Source: Schaalia sp. 19OD2882 (GTDB taxonomy: Bacteria > Actinomycetota > Actinomycetes > Actinomycetales > Actinomycetaceae). Taken from it: a stretch of 64,000 nucleotides of DNA. Numbering within the stretch: the first letter of the stretch is position 1; every line of letters starts with the position of its first letter. This document shows, in pieces, positions 35,184 to 44,147 of this stretch. The position numbers were made by a program, and so were the translations under genes. The notes beneath the pieces were generated by a model, which saw only the letters and a list, made by a program, of their open reading frames with translations, was not told the origin of the DNA and did not search any database. The DNA is taken from the NCBI RefSeq assembly GCF_018986735.1, contig NZ_CP065521.1, positions 2,170,001 through 2,234,000 on the forward strand. The letters run 5' to 3'.

Positions 35184-35216
35184 CCGGCCCAGAAGCTCAG
35201 TTCTTGCACACTGGCG

Positions 35217-35828
35217 TCAGCGGGCTGTGGCGACGCCCTCGACGATGCGGATCTCGGCGTTCACGGTTGTGCTCGCGCCGCCGCTGGCGCCGGGGATCTG
35301 CGGGCCCGCTTCGATGACGGCCCTGACCCGGCGCACTCCGGGCACCGCCACCTGGTGGGGGCGCCACAGGGTCAGGGCAGCCGCCCGGTCGCGCGCCTCC
35401 TCGGCTCTCGAAGCCGCAATGGAGTCGGCTCCGGGCCACGGGCGCTCGCCGCGACGCATGGCCCGCACCTCGCCGTCGGGCGAGGCCGCGAAGACCCGAT
35501 CGCGGCGGGCCTCGACCTCGTCCAACTGGGCGCGCAGCAGGTCGCGTTCGGCCACCAGGCGCTCCACGCGACGCTCCAGTTCGCGAATGCGCTGGATGCC
35601 GGCCAGGTTGATGCCCTCTTCCTGGCTCAAGCGCTGGATCTCGCGCAGCACCTGGACATCGCGCTGGGTGTAGCGTCGGCCTCGTCCTGCGGTCCTGGCG
35701 GGCACCACCAGACCCAGCCGGTCGTACTGACGCAGGGTCTGGGGGTGCAAACCCGCCAATTCGGCCGCCACGGAGATGACGAAGGTCAGGGCTCCGCCCT
35801 CACCGCCCGAAGAGCGCCGCCCGACCAT
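35217..35828 (-). CDS. hspR: heat-shock repressor HspR (MerR family)
   Basis: 203 residues. MerR-type winged HTH at about 15-85 (ISVAAELAGLHPQTLRQYDRLG, then RYTQRDVQVLREIQRL) and a coiled-coil continuation, without a metal-binding tail. HspR binds HAIR sequences and, with DnaK as co-repressor, shuts off the dnaK operon and clpB. It is the last gene of the dnaK operon, one base after the dnaJ stop codon. The C-terminal 80 residues are longer than in Streptomyces HspR and of unclear role. Confidence 0.92.
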   Translation of the reverse strand: MVGRRSSGGEGGALTFVISVAAELAGLHPQTLRQYDRLGLVVPARTAGRGRRYTQRDVQVLREIQRLSQEEGINLAGIQRIRELERRVERLVAERDLLRAQLDEVEARRDRVFAASPDGEVRAMRRGERPWPGADSIAASRAEEARDRAAALTLWRPHQVAVPGVRRVRAVIEAGPQIPGASGGASTTVNAEIRIVEGVATAR

Positions 35829-35829
35829 G

Positions 35830-36957
35830 TCAGGCCCGCGCCTTCGTCAGCAGGTCCGCACGCGGATCCACGGGTCCCAAAGCCGCCTGCAATTCGGCGA
35901 CCGCCACCCGCTGGGCGGCGTCCAAGGAGGCCGGGACCATGACCTGGACGCGCACGCGCATGTCCCCCGTGTGGGAGCCGCGTGTGACACCGGCGCCCAT
36001 GACCAGCAGTTCCGCGCCGGAGGAGGTCCCCGCAGGCACCTCGACAGTGGTGGTCCCACCTGCGAAGAGCGGCACCTCGACCTCGGCACCCAAGGCGGCC
36101 TCGGAGAAGGTCACCGGCAGGTCCAGGACCAGGTCGTCGCCCTCGCGCCGCCAGACCTCGTCGGGCCGCACATCGACGGTGATGACCAGGTCACCGGCTT
36201 CACCACCATTGGCGCCCGGGCGGCCCTTGCCGCGCAGGCGGATCTTCTGGCCGTCCTTGACTCCGGCCGGAACGCGCGCCGTCACCGACTTGCCGTCGAC
36301 GGTCATGCGCACGGTGGCACCCTGCACCGCCTTGCGGAAGGACAGGGAGGTGCGGGCATTGCGGTCGGCACCGCGGGTCGGTTCGGCAGGCTCGCGCCTG
36401 CTGTGGGGTGAGCCGCCGCCGAAGGGGGAACCGGCTCCGAATGGGGAACCCGTGCCGAAGGATGAAGTTCCCTGGCCGGAGAATCCCGTGTGCTGGCCCG
36501 CCGCGCCACCACCGAAGCCGGAGGCGCGCCCGCCGAACATCTGGAGAATGTCCTCAAACCCTGCGGCGTCAGCGGCAGAGCCTCCACTGGTGAAGCGCAC
36601 GCGCGGCCCGCCCGCCCCGGCGCCACCCGCAGCGCCTGCGCCGCCGAACATGGCCCCGAAGAGGTCCTCGAAACCAGCGCCTCCGGGCCCACCGGGGCCG
36701 CCGGAGAATCGGGCGCCACCGCCGGCCATCCGACGCAGCGCGTCGTACTGCTTGCGTTGGGCGTCGTCGGAGAGGACCGCGTAGGCCTCACCGATCTCCT
36801 TGAACTTCGCCTCCGCCTTGGCGTCTCCCGGATTCTGGTCCGGGTGCCACTTCCTGGCGAGCTTCCGGTACGCCTTCTTGATGGCGGCCGCGTCAGCGTC
36901 CTTGGCAACCCCGAGGGCCGCGTAGAAATCCTTGGTCAACCAGTCCTGTCCACCCAT
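35830..36957 (-). CDS. DnaJ-type co-chaperone without zinc finger
   Basis: 375 residues. J domain 8-75 with HPD at 38-40 (RKWHPDQNPGDAKAEAKF), a long Gly/Phe-rich linker (about 78-190), and the two C-terminal substrate-binding domains (TVDGKSVTARVPAGVKDGQKIRLRGKG, GDLVITVDVRPD, and so on). There is no Cys anywhere, so the four CxxCxGxG zinc repeats of class A DnaJ are absent and this is a class B (CbpA/DnaJ2-like) protein despite lying in the dnaK operon. Stimulates DnaK ATPase. Tight junction with hspR; 74 nt after grpE. Confidence 0.9.
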   Translation of the reverse strand: MGGQDWLTKDFYAALGVAKDADAAAIKKAYRKLARKWHPDQNPGDAKAEAKFKEIGEAYAVLSDDAQRKQYDALRRMAGGGARFSGGPGGPGGAGFEDLFGAMFGGAGAAGGAGAGGPRVRFTSGGSAADAAGFEDILQMFGGRASGFGGGAAGQHTGFSGQGTSSFGTGSPFGAGSPFGGGSPHSRREPAEPTRGADRNARTSLSFRKAVQGATVRMTVDGKSVTARVPAGVKDGQKIRLRGKGRPGANGGEAGDLVITVDVRPDEVWRREGDDLVLDLPVTFSEAALGAEVEVPLFAGGTTTVEVPAGTSSGAELLVMGAGVTRGSHTGDMRVRVQVMVPASLDAAQRVAVAELQAALGPVDPRADLLTKARA

Positions 36958-37031
36958 CCGGGGTCACCTCCTTCTGTTCCGGTGGGGCCGAATTGCCCCA
37001 TGGGGCGTCGTGTGGGTCATCGTCTCCCAGG

Positions 37032-37670
37032 TCATTCGGGATTGTCCACGAGGACCTTGACCGCCCGCAGGACGCGCTCGCCGCGGCGGTAGCCGGGCTG
37101 CAGCACCTGTGCGATGACCGGATGGTCGACCTCGCTGCTGGTGCGGGCCATGAGGGCCTCGTGCATGGTGGGGTCGAAGTCGTCGCCCTCGGCCCCGAAT
37201 CGTTCCAGGCCGAAGCGCCCCGACAGGGTCTCCTCCAACTTGGTGGCGATGGCGGCGAAGGGCCCGTCGGTCAGGTCGCCGGCCTGGCGGGCGGCGTGCA
37301 CGTCGTCAAGGACGCCCATGAGCGCGTCCAGGACTTCGCTCTGGCCGTTCTCGCGGTGCTGTGGGGCAGCCTCCTTCGAGCGGCGCACGTACCCGGCGTA
37401 CTCCTGGTCCAGGTTGTACAGGGAGGCGTTCGCCCTGGCCAGCTGCTCTTCGAGCTCCGCAATGCGGGCAAGCGCAGCGGACAGCTCCGAGTCCTCGACC
37501 TGCTCCTCGAAGGTGCTCATGTCGATGGGCGCCTCCGGGTCGGCCGGGGCGGCCGCGCCCGGCTCAGGGGCGACGGCCGACTCCGGGGCACCCTCGGGGT
37601 GGCCCTGCTCCTGCGACGAGGGCGGGGCCACCTCCTCGGCAGGGAGGTTGTCGCGGGGATCCTGGCTCAC
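37032..37670 (-). CDS. grpE: nucleotide exchange factor GrpE
   Basis: 212 residues. Releases ADP from DnaK. Acidic disordered N-terminus of about 65 residues, a long coiled coil ([22 protein letters not shown] and beyond), and the C-terminal beta-wing with [10 protein letters not shown] and the final [20 protein letters not shown] signature. GTG start overlapping the dnaK stop codon (GTGA), so translation is coupled to dnaK. Confidence 0.93.
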   Translation of the reverse strand: MSQDPRDNLPAEEVAPPSSQEQGHPEGAPESAVAPEPGAAAPADPEAPIDMSTFEEQVEDSELSAALARIAELEEQLARANASLYNLDQEYAGYVRRSKEAAPQHRENGQSEVLDALMGVLDDVHAARQAGDLTDGPFAAIATKLEETLSGRFGLERFGAEGDDFDPTMHEALMARTSSEVDHPVIAQVLQPGYRRGERVLRAVKVLVDNPE

Positions 37671-39511
37671 TTGGACTCGTCCTCGTCCACGACCTCGGCG
37701 TCAATGACCTCGTCCTCGGCGGAGGAGGCCTGCGACTCGCCCTTGGCGGCCTCGGCCTGCTCGGCGGCGTAGATCTCCTGGCCGATCTTCATGGCGGACG
37801 CGTTGAGCTTGTCCATGGCGGCGCGCACGGCGTCGGTGTCGTCTCCCTTGAGGGCTTCCTTGACGGCGTCCACGTCGGCCTGGACGGCGGTGCGGGTCTC
37901 CTCGGAAACCTTCTCCGCGTTCTCGCGCAGCAGCTTCTCCGTGGTGTACACGGTCTGCTCGGCCATGTTGCGCAGCTCGGCCTCCTCGCGACGCTTGGCG
38001 TCCTCGGCGGCGTGCTCCTCGGCCTCCTTGACCATGCGGTCGATCTCTTCCTTGGGCAGAGCGGAGCCACCGGTGATGGTCACGGACTGCTCCTTGCCGG
38101 TGCCGCGGTCCTTGGCCGAGACGTGGACGATGCCGTTCGCGTCGATGTCGAAGGTGACCTCGATCTGCGGGACGCCGCGGGGGGCCGGGGCGATGCCGGA
38201 GAGCTCGAAGGTGCCCAGCAGCTTGTTGTCCCGGGCAAAGCCGCGCTCACCCTGGTAGACCTGGATCAGCACGGAGGGCTGCCCGTCCTGCGCGGTGGAG
38301 AAGACCTCGGAGGCCTTGGTGGGGATGGCCGTGTTGCGCTCGATGAGCTTGGTCATGAACCCGCCCTCGGTCTCGATGCCCAGGCTCAGCGGAGTCACGT
38401 CGATGAGCAGCACGTCCTTGCGGTCGCCCTGGAGGACACCGGCCTGCAGGGCTGCACCCACGGCGACGACCTCGTCGGGGTTGACGCCCTTGTTGGGCTC
38501 GCGTCCGCCGGTCAATTCCTTGACGACTTCGGTGACGGCGGGCATACGGGTCGATCCGCCGACCAGGACCACGTGGTCGATGTCGCCGACCTTGATCCCG
38601 GCCTCGGAGATCACGTCGTGGAAGGGCTTGCGGGTGCGGTCCAGCAGGTCCGCGGTCATCTCCTCGAACTTGGCGCGGGTCAGGGTCTCGTCCAGGTGGA
38701 TGGGCCCGTCAGCGGTCATCGACAGGTACTGAAGGGAGATGTTCGTGCTGGTGGCGCTGGACAGCTCCTTCTTGGCCTGCTCGGCGGCCTCCTTGAGGCG
38801 CTGCAGGGCCACGGCGTCCTTGGACAGGTCGGCGCCGGTCTTGGTCTTGACCTGCTGGATCAGCCAGTCGACGATGCGCTGGTCCCAGTCGTCGCCGCCG
38901 AGGCGGTTGTCACCGGCGGTGGCACGCACCTGGATGGTGGAGAAGCCGTCCTCGTCCTTGCCGATCTCCAGCAGGGACACGTCGAAGGTGCCGCCGCCCA
39001 GGTCGAAGACCAGGATGAGCTCGTCCTCCTTGCCCTTCTCCAGGCCGTATGCCAGGGCCGCGGCGGTGGGTTCGTTGATGATGCGCAGGACGTTCAGGCC
39101 CGCGATCTGTCCGGCGTCCTTGGTGGCCTGACGCTGGGCGTCGTTGAAGTAGGCGGGGACGGTGATGACGGCGTCGGTGACGGTGTCACCAAGGTACTGC
39201 TCCGCGTCGCGCTTGAGCTTGGCCAGGATTCGAGCCGAGATCTCCTGGGCGGTGTAGGACTTGTCGTCGATGCTCTTGGTCCAGTCGGTGCCCATGTGGC
39301 GCTTGACCGAGGCGATGGTGCGATCGACGTTGGTCACCGCCTGGCGTTTGGCGATCTCGCCGACCAGGACCTCACCCGTCTTGGAGAAGGCGACCACCGA
39401 GGGGGTGGTGCGCAGGCCCTCGGCGTTGGCGATGATGGTGGGTTCGCCGCCTTCGAGGACGGCGATGGCGGAGTTGGTGGTGCCCAGGTCGATGCCGACT
39501 GCACGTGCCAT
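37667..39511 (-). CDS. dnaK: chaperone DnaK (Hsp70)
   Basis: 614 residues. Hsp70 chaperone and, in actinobacteria, co-repressor of HspR. Nucleotide-binding domain with [13 protein letters not shown] (phosphate 1), [26 protein letters not shown] (phosphate 2) and [11 protein letters not shown] (adenosine). Substrate domain beginning at [17 protein letters not shown], and an acidic EVVDEDESK tail. The frame is open upstream, but [12 protein letters not shown] with an AGGAAA site before it is the clear start. First gene of dnaK-grpE-dnaJ-hspR, with two HAIR operators upstream. Confidence 0.97.
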   Translation of the reverse strand: MARAVGIDLGTTNSAIAVLEGGEPTIIANAEGLRTTPSVVAFSKTGEVLVGEIAKRQAVTNVDRTIASVKRHMGTDWTKSIDDKSYTAQEISARILAKLKRDAEQYLGDTVTDAVITVPAYFNDAQRQATKDAGQIAGLNVLRIINEPTAAALAYGLEKGKEDELILVFDLGGGTFDVSLLEIGKDEDGFSTIQVRATAGDNRLGGDDWDQRIVDWLIQQVKTKTGADLSKDAVALQRLKEAAEQAKKELSSATSTNISLQYLSMTADGPIHLDETLTRAKFEEMTADLLDRTRKPFHDVISEAGIKVGDIDHVVLVGGSTRMPAVTEVVKELTGGREPNKGVNPDEVVAVGAALQAGVLQGDRKDVLLIDVTPLSLGIETEGGFMTKLIERNTAIPTKASEVFSTAQDGQPSVLIQVYQGERGFARDNKLLGTFELSGIAPAPRGVPQIEVTFDIDANGIVHVSAKDRGTGKEQSVTITGGSALPKEEIDRMVKEAEEHAAEDAKRREEAELRNMAEQTVYTTEKLLRENAEKVSEETRTAVQADVDAVKEALKGDDTDAVRAAMDKLNASAMKIGQEIYAAEQAEAAKGESQASSAEDEVIDAEVVDEDESK

Positions 39512-39599
39512 GTGTGTGTTTCCTTTCCTGTGCCCGGAGTGGTTTCCGCGTGGCGGTGCCGGGCTGATCTGCAAGTTGTCGTGTGGACTCCAGAAGCTT

Positions 39600-39620
39600 C
39601 TTGAGTCCGTTGGGCTCAAC
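39600..39620. promoter_or_regulatory. HAIR element 1 upstream of dnaK
   Basis: CTTGAGT-CCGTTGG-GCTCAAC; two differences from the ideal second arm ACTCAAG. 88 nt before the dnaK start codon. Confidence 0.8.
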
Positions 39621-39662
39621 TCTAGGCGAGGACGAAGAGGTGTGCAAGGCGAAGCAATGAAA

Positions 39663-39683
39663 CTTGAGTCACTCCCACTCAAC
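39663..39683. promoter_or_regulatory. HAIR element 2 upstream of dnaK
   Basis: CTTGAGT-CACTCCC-ACTCAAC, arms identical to those of the clpB HAIR. Its centre is 63 bp, six helical turns, from the centre of the first element. Confidence 0.85.
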
Positions 39684-39719
39684 TCCCCCTCCCTGCCGCC
39701 TTCCCCCCTCCCTCCCCGC

Positions 39720-39772
39720 GAGATTCGTCCGTCAATCGGTGAGATTCGTCCGTCACCTCACGAGATTCGTCC
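39720..39772 (+). repeat. three GAGATTCGTCC units, 21-bp period
   Basis: GAGATTCGTCC begins at 39720, 39741 and 39762; the first two units continue GTCA. The last unit ends 20 nt before the TMEM175-like start and 8 nt before its -10 element. The same unit recurs at 49476-49531. Confidence 0.9.
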
Positions 39773-39779
39773 CCGCGCC

Positions 39780-39785
39780 TACCAT
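39780..39785 (+). promoter_or_regulatory. -10 element of a leaderless TMEM175-like transcript
   Basis: TACCAT lies 7 nt before the ATG at 39793, just after the three 21-bp repeat units. Confidence 0.45.
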
Positions 39786-39792
39786 CGTGACC

Positions 39793-40467
39793 ATGACCAA
39801 CCGACGCGCCGCCTGGAGCGGAGTCACCCCGGAACGAACCGTCGCCTTCACGGACGCGGTCCTGGCCATCGCCATGACCCTGCTGGTGTTGGACCTCAAG
39901 GCCCCCGAGGTCGCCAACCCCGCCGACTACGGCTCGGTACTGCTCGACCTGCTTCCCCGCCTCTACCAATTCGCACTGAGCTTCTTCCTGCTGTGCCTGC
40001 TGTGGATCAAGCACCACTCGCGCTTCGCACGCATCACACGCATCGACAGCCGCCTCCTGTGGCTCAACGCCCTCATGCTCTTCTTCGCGGCGCTCATGCC
40101 GATGCCCACCTCGATGCTCATCGGACCCGCCTTCGGTTCCCCGTGGCCGCCGGCCATCTACGCCACGGTCACCGTGTGCATGTGGTTGTCCCTGGCCCTC
40201 ATGTGGCGCCACGCATGGAAAGCGGGCCTGGTCAGGGAAGACGTCACCGTCGAGGAGTACCGCGAACTGCTCGTCGGCCCGCTGCCCACCATCGCGGTCT
40301 TCGCCCTGAGCATCCCGATCGCCTTCTTGCCCAAGCTCGGCGGATTCATCCCCTACTATTTCTGGCTCCTGTGCCCGGTGGTGGACGCGCTGGTCAAGCG
40401 CATTCGGGCGCGCTCGCGCCCCTCCGACACCACCTCCACCTCAGCCGACACCGAAGCCCTCGACTGA
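39793..40467 (+). CDS. TMEM175-family putative potassium channel
   Basis: 224 residues, about six hydrophobic helices. The first helix carries the family signature in the form ERTVAFTDAVLAIAMTLLVL (usual form RxxxFSDAVFAIAITLLVL). Prokaryotic members form tetrameric K+ channels. The middle of the protein (FFLLCLLWIKHHSRFARI) is also characteristic. A promoter-like hexamer and a triple 21-bp repeat lie directly upstream, suggesting special control. Monocistronic or together with rlmC, 53 nt downstream. Confidence 0.85.
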   Translation: MTNRRAAWSGVTPERTVAFTDAVLAIAMTLLVLDLKAPEVANPADYGSVLLDLLPRLYQFALSFFLLCLLWIKHHSRFARITRIDSRLLWLNALMLFFAALMPMPTSMLIGPAFGSPWPPAIYATVTVCMWLSLALMWRHAWKAGLVREDVTVEEYRELLVGPLPTIAVFALSIPIAFLPKLGGFIPYYFWLLCPVVDALVKRIRARSRPSDTTSTSADTEALD

Positions 40468-40520
40468 ACCGGGCCCGGCCAAGGCCCATGCGCCCCATCA
40501 ACGCAAGGAAGGACCGAGAC

Positions 40521-41741
40521 ATGGCAGGGATCCACTGCGAACACTGGCAGGCAGGCCGGTGCCACTCCTGCTCATGGCTGCCCCACCCCTATCCGCGCCA
40601 GGTCGACGACAAGCAACACTCCGCCCGCACCGCCCTCGTCGACGCGGCAGTCGCCGGCGCCGAAGCCCTGGACTGGCTGCCACCGGTCACCTCCACCACC
40701 ACAGGCTTTCGGACGAAGGTCAAGTTGGTCATTGGCGGCACGCCTCGCCGCCCCACCTTCGGCACACTGGACGAGCACCGCCACGGCGTCGACCTGCCCG
40801 GCTGCCCCATCCAACACCCCGCCGTCAATGCGGCGGTACCCGGCCTCAAACGCTTCGTACGCCGGCTTCGCCTGAGGCCCTACGACGTGCCCACCAGGCA
40901 AGGCGAGTTGAAGTACGTCCATGTGAGTGTGGGCCAAGGCGACGCCCTGATGCTCCGCTTCGTCCTGCGCACGCGCGAGCACGTGGGGGCGATCCGCTCC
41001 GCCCTGCCCGACCTGCGCGCACTTGTCCCCGGGGCCCTGGTGGTCACCGCCAACATCCATCCCCGCCACGAGGCGACCGTCGAAGGCCCCGACGAAATCG
41101 TCCTGACCCGCGAGCGCACCCTGCCCACGCACGTCGGCGGCGTACGCCTGCACCTTGGCCCGCGCGCCTTCGCACAGACGAACTCCACAGTCGCAGGGCA
41201 CCTGTACAGGCAGGTGGCGGAGTGGGCGTGCGGCAGCAGGGTGCCCGGGTCCGGGACGGGGTACGAGGGCGCGGCCGCACCTGCCGACGAGGGCGGGGCC
41301 CGCACCCTGTGGGACCTGTACTGCGGAGTCGGAGGCTTCGCCCTGCATGCGGCTGCCGCCGGCATCGCCCACGTGAGTGGGGTCGAGATCTCCTCCGACG
41401 CCATCGCCTCGGCCCGCATGAGCGCCCGTGAAATGGGACTGGGGCGCCAGCGCAGCGATTTCCAGGTCGGAGACGCGACCAAGTGGGCGCTGGAGCGCAG
41501 CGCCGCCGAAGTGCCCGACGTGGTCGTGGTCAACCCTCCCCGGCGTGGGATCGGAACGGAGCTTGCCGCTTGGTTGGACCGTTGCGATGCGGGCCGGGTC
41601 ATCTACTCCTCGTGCAATCCTGCCTCCTTGGCCAAGGACTTGGCATCCATGGGGAACCTGCGGCCAGTCCAGGCGCGCCTCTTCGACATGTTCCCCCACA
41701 CCGCGCACTCCGAGGTCGCGGTGCTGCTCGAACGGCGCTGA
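40521..41741 (+). CDS. rlmC: 23S rRNA (uracil-5-)-methyltransferase, RlmC-like
   Basis: 406 residues. SAM-dependent C5 methylation of a 23S rRNA uridine (U747 in E. coli). Four Cys for a 4Fe-4S cluster (Cys6, Cys14, Cys17, Cys95), the SAM motif LWDLYCGVGGFALHAA, VVVNPPRRGIG, and the nucleophile Cys in YSSCNPASLAKDL. No TRAM domain, which points to RlmC rather than RlmD or TrmA, but RlmC identity is inferred. A Gly/Ala/Asp-rich insert of about 30 residues (near 240-262) precedes the SAM motif. The frame is open over 1.2 kb upstream; homology starts at the ATG at 40521. Confidence 0.88.
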   Translation: MAGIHCEHWQAGRCHSCSWLPHPYPRQVDDKQHSARTALVDAAVAGAEALDWLPPVTSTTTGFRTKVKLVIGGTPRRPTFGTLDEHRHGVDLPGCPIQHPAVNAAVPGLKRFVRRLRLRPYDVPTRQGELKYVHVSVGQGDALMLRFVLRTREHVGAIRSALPDLRALVPGALVVTANIHPRHEATVEGPDEIVLTRERTLPTHVGGVRLHLGPRAFAQTNSTVAGHLYRQVAEWACGSRVPGSGTGYEGAAAPADEGGARTLWDLYCGVGGFALHAAAAGIAHVSGVEISSDAIASARMSAREMGLGRQRSDFQVGDATKWALERSAAEVPDVVVVNPPRRGIGTELAAWLDRCDAGRVIYSSCNPASLAKDLASMGNLRPVQARLFDMFPHTAHSEVAVLLERR

Positions 41742-41906
41742 CCGGGCTGCACCCGCCCGGCCCCCGGCCCCGCCCTCGTCCACCAAAGATTCGGCCAAGC
41801 AGTCGGTCAAGCGCCCGTGGACCAGTCGGTGTTCCCGTCCCGCCACCACAGGTTGCCCACAGGCACGCCACACGCAGCCCATGGGGGGTGCCGCGAACCT
41901 TGAGGC

Positions 41907-42437
41907 ATGGAGACGACGACATCCTTGACCACCACCGCACTGGCCACTGCCGCCCGCTTCGGACGCCAGCTGCGCTACGTGGCCTCGTCACTGTCGTCCA
42001 CTGCCGTCGACCAGGTCGTGCTTCTGGTCCTCAACTCGCTGGTGGGCGGGCTGCTGCTGCCCGTCGTCCTGGCCCGCGTGACCTCATGCACGGTCAACTA
42101 CACGCTGAACCGTCGCGTCTTCGCCACCAAGGGTGACGTGCTGGGCACGGCAGTGCGCTACGCGGTCGTGCAGGGAGCCGTCATGTGCTTGGCGTACATG
42201 TCGATCAACGCCTTGGTCAGCGCCGGCACGGCCCTGTGGGCCGCGTCGATCCTGGCCAACGCCTCCCTGTTCGTCGTCAACTACCTGGGCCAGACCTACT
42301 TCGTCTTCTCCCGCCGGGGCGTGGCAGGAATGCTCCGCGACGCCCGGAGCGCCCTGCTTCGAGTGGCGGAAGGCGGCATCGCCCTCGTCACCCGATTCGA
42401 CCAAGCCACCGCCCGTCCAGCCCTCCAGGTCGCCTGA
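41907..42437 (+). CDS. GtrA family membrane protein
   Basis: 176 residues with four transmembrane helices, the GtrA plan: FGRQLRYVASSLSSTAVDQVVL, then SCTVNYTLNRRVFAT (the conserved NYxLNRRxxF motif), and NYLGQTYFVFSRRG. GtrA proteins are thought to move or support lipid-linked sugars for surface polymer decoration. A second GtrA domain, fused to a glycosyltransferase, is encoded 3.3 kb downstream and the two share the motif. Confidence 0.88.
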   Translation: METTTSLTTTALATAARFGRQLRYVASSLSSTAVDQVVLLVLNSLVGGLLLPVVLARVTSCTVNYTLNRRVFATKGDVLGTAVRYAVVQGAVMCLAYMSINALVSAGTALWAASILANASLFVVNYLGQTYFVFSRRGVAGMLRDARSALLRVAEGGIALVTRFDQATARPALQVA

Positions 42438-42458
42438 GGCAAGCCCCCGGAGGGGATG

Positions 42459-43991
42459 TCACTTCTTCGCGGCGGCCTTTGCCTTCGGAGCGTGAACCAC
42501 CACCGAGCCCGTCGTCGCCACACGGTACTCGACGAGGATCCCACGGAAAAGAGTCACCCTGGCGTCAATCTTGGCCACACGGGCCCCATTGGCGTCGTAG
42601 ATCCCTGACTTCTCGAAGAGGTAGGAGCCTGTGCCGATCAGGAACACGGAGCCGTCCGCGCTGACGGCCTCCTCATGGGACTGCGCCGATGTCGACTTGA
42701 TCCTCCCGCTGCCGACGAACAGGTAGGCGTCCTGCTGGGCGCCTCCCGAATACGTGGTCTCCAGGAGAGCCAGGACCGGGGCGCCGGTGCTGTCCACCGC
42801 TCTGACCGAGCCGGAATCCAACCAGCGCCGACCGGGGTGGAAGGCGTCTTGATGTCTGGTCGGGAAGGCATCCACGACATCGACCTTCCGCGATCCGACC
42901 TCGACACCGCTGGTGTCGAAGACGGTGATCATTGCCGACGGCTCGCCTGTGAAGACCATGTACCCGTCACTGGTGAAACGCCAGAACTTCTCCTGCCCGG
43001 AAAGAGCCCTCTTGTGGACTTCTTTGCCGCTGGCTGCGTCGATGGTGACCACTTCTGCGGGCTCCCCCACGGTGCATCCGATCCACGCGCCCGGTTTCAC
43101 GCACTCAAGATGGGCGCCGGCCAATGGCGTCTGCCACAGGAGCTTGTCCTGGATGAAGGCCAGAAGGCGCCGCACATCTGCATGGCGGTCCACAGCGTAG
43201 AACGTCCCCGCCTCAGCGGCGAAGATGCTTGACACCGTGATCGACTCGCGCAGCTCGGCCGGCACGGGCACCTCGTCCAGGGCGCCACTGGTCGGGTCGA
43301 AGGTCACCAGGTGCGGATCCTTGTAGGAAGAGACCGTACAGGTCACCGCCCCCTTGTCATCTTGGATGCAGGAATGGGAATCCAGGTCCTCGACACTCTG
43401 GTCCCACAGGACAACGCCCGTGTGCACATCGCGCCCGCGCAGGGTCACCGCTGCCCCCGTCGGGGCACGCTCGGCCACAACCAGGACCTCCTGGTCCAGG
43501 GACACGGCGACGATGTCGCCGGGCGCTGTCCACCGTGTGGTGCCTTCCCGGTATCCGGGGTGCAGCCAAGCATTGGCCGGCGCGGCGGGCTTCAACGTCT
43601 CGCCCAGTTCCAGCGGCTTGTAGTCACCAAGATTCACGTCGGAGGTCGGGGTGCCCTCGCCGGTGACAGCGGAGGTGGTCATGAAGATGGCGCCGACAAT
43701 CACCAGGACGACGACGAGGACCAGGACGATCGCCCCGACCACCAAGCCGATGATGAGGCCCAGCCCACCAGAGCTCCGGGGGGCGGGAGCTGGGACCGGC
43801 GTCTGCGGACACCCTCCCACGTACCCCGGGTGGCCGGGTTGACCCGGGTACGAGGACGGGGCGAACTGCCCCTCCGCCACATGACCATCCAGACCTCCTG
43901 GAGCCTGCACCGGATTCTCGGGCAGCGGCACGGGCGGGACGAAGCCCTCCACCTGATCCGCCCCTTCTTCCCCCGACAGGTGCTGGGTCAT
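42459..43991 (-). CDS. membrane-anchored beta-propeller (PQQ-like) protein
   Basis: 510 residues from the ATG at 43991, which has GGAGGAAAG upstream. A Pro/Gly-rich cytoplasmic N-terminus of about 75 residues, one helix (LGLIIGLVVGAIVLVLVVVLVIVGAIFM), then an extracellular part of about 400 residues with repeated strands of the PQQ/quinoprotein-like kind (VTLRGRDVHTGVVLWDQSV, VVTIDAASGKEV, ITVFDTSGVEVGSRK). Type II orientation. No enzymatic motif; probably a binding or sensor protein. Confidence 0.75.
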   Translation of the reverse strand: MTQHLSGEEGADQVEGFVPPVPLPENPVQAPGGLDGHVAEGQFAPSSYPGQPGHPGYVGGCPQTPVPAPAPRSSGGLGLIIGLVVGAIVLVLVVVLVIVGAIFMTTSAVTGEGTPTSDVNLGDYKPLELGETLKPAAPANAWLHPGYREGTTRWTAPGDIVAVSLDQEVLVVAERAPTGAAVTLRGRDVHTGVVLWDQSVEDLDSHSCIQDDKGAVTCTVSSYKDPHLVTFDPTSGALDEVPVPAELRESITVSSIFAAEAGTFYAVDRHADVRRLLAFIQDKLLWQTPLAGAHLECVKPGAWIGCTVGEPAEVVTIDAASGKEVHKRALSGQEKFWRFTSDGYMVFTGEPSAMITVFDTSGVEVGSRKVDVVDAFPTRHQDAFHPGRRWLDSGSVRAVDSTGAPVLALLETTYSGGAQQDAYLFVGSGRIKSTSAQSHEEAVSADGSVFLIGTGSYLFEKSGIYDANGARVAKIDARVTLFRGILVEYRVATTGSVVVHAPKAKAAAKK

Positions 43992-44147
43992 GCGGCTTTC
44001 CTCCACTCGGGACGGCAATGCGGCCACGACATGCTTCGAGGCCGCAACCATCATGACACGCCCCGTCGAAGCCCATCCACCGGCGTCCACAGCTGGACCA
44101 CAGCCGCGCCACACGCCCGCCACCAGCGCGGGCGACAGCCTTTGCCC

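Noticed and set aside
39261..41741. An 826-codon open frame as one protein
   Set aside because: The first 420 codons are antisense to dnaK and out of frame with the TMEM175-like gene; RlmC homology starts at 40521.
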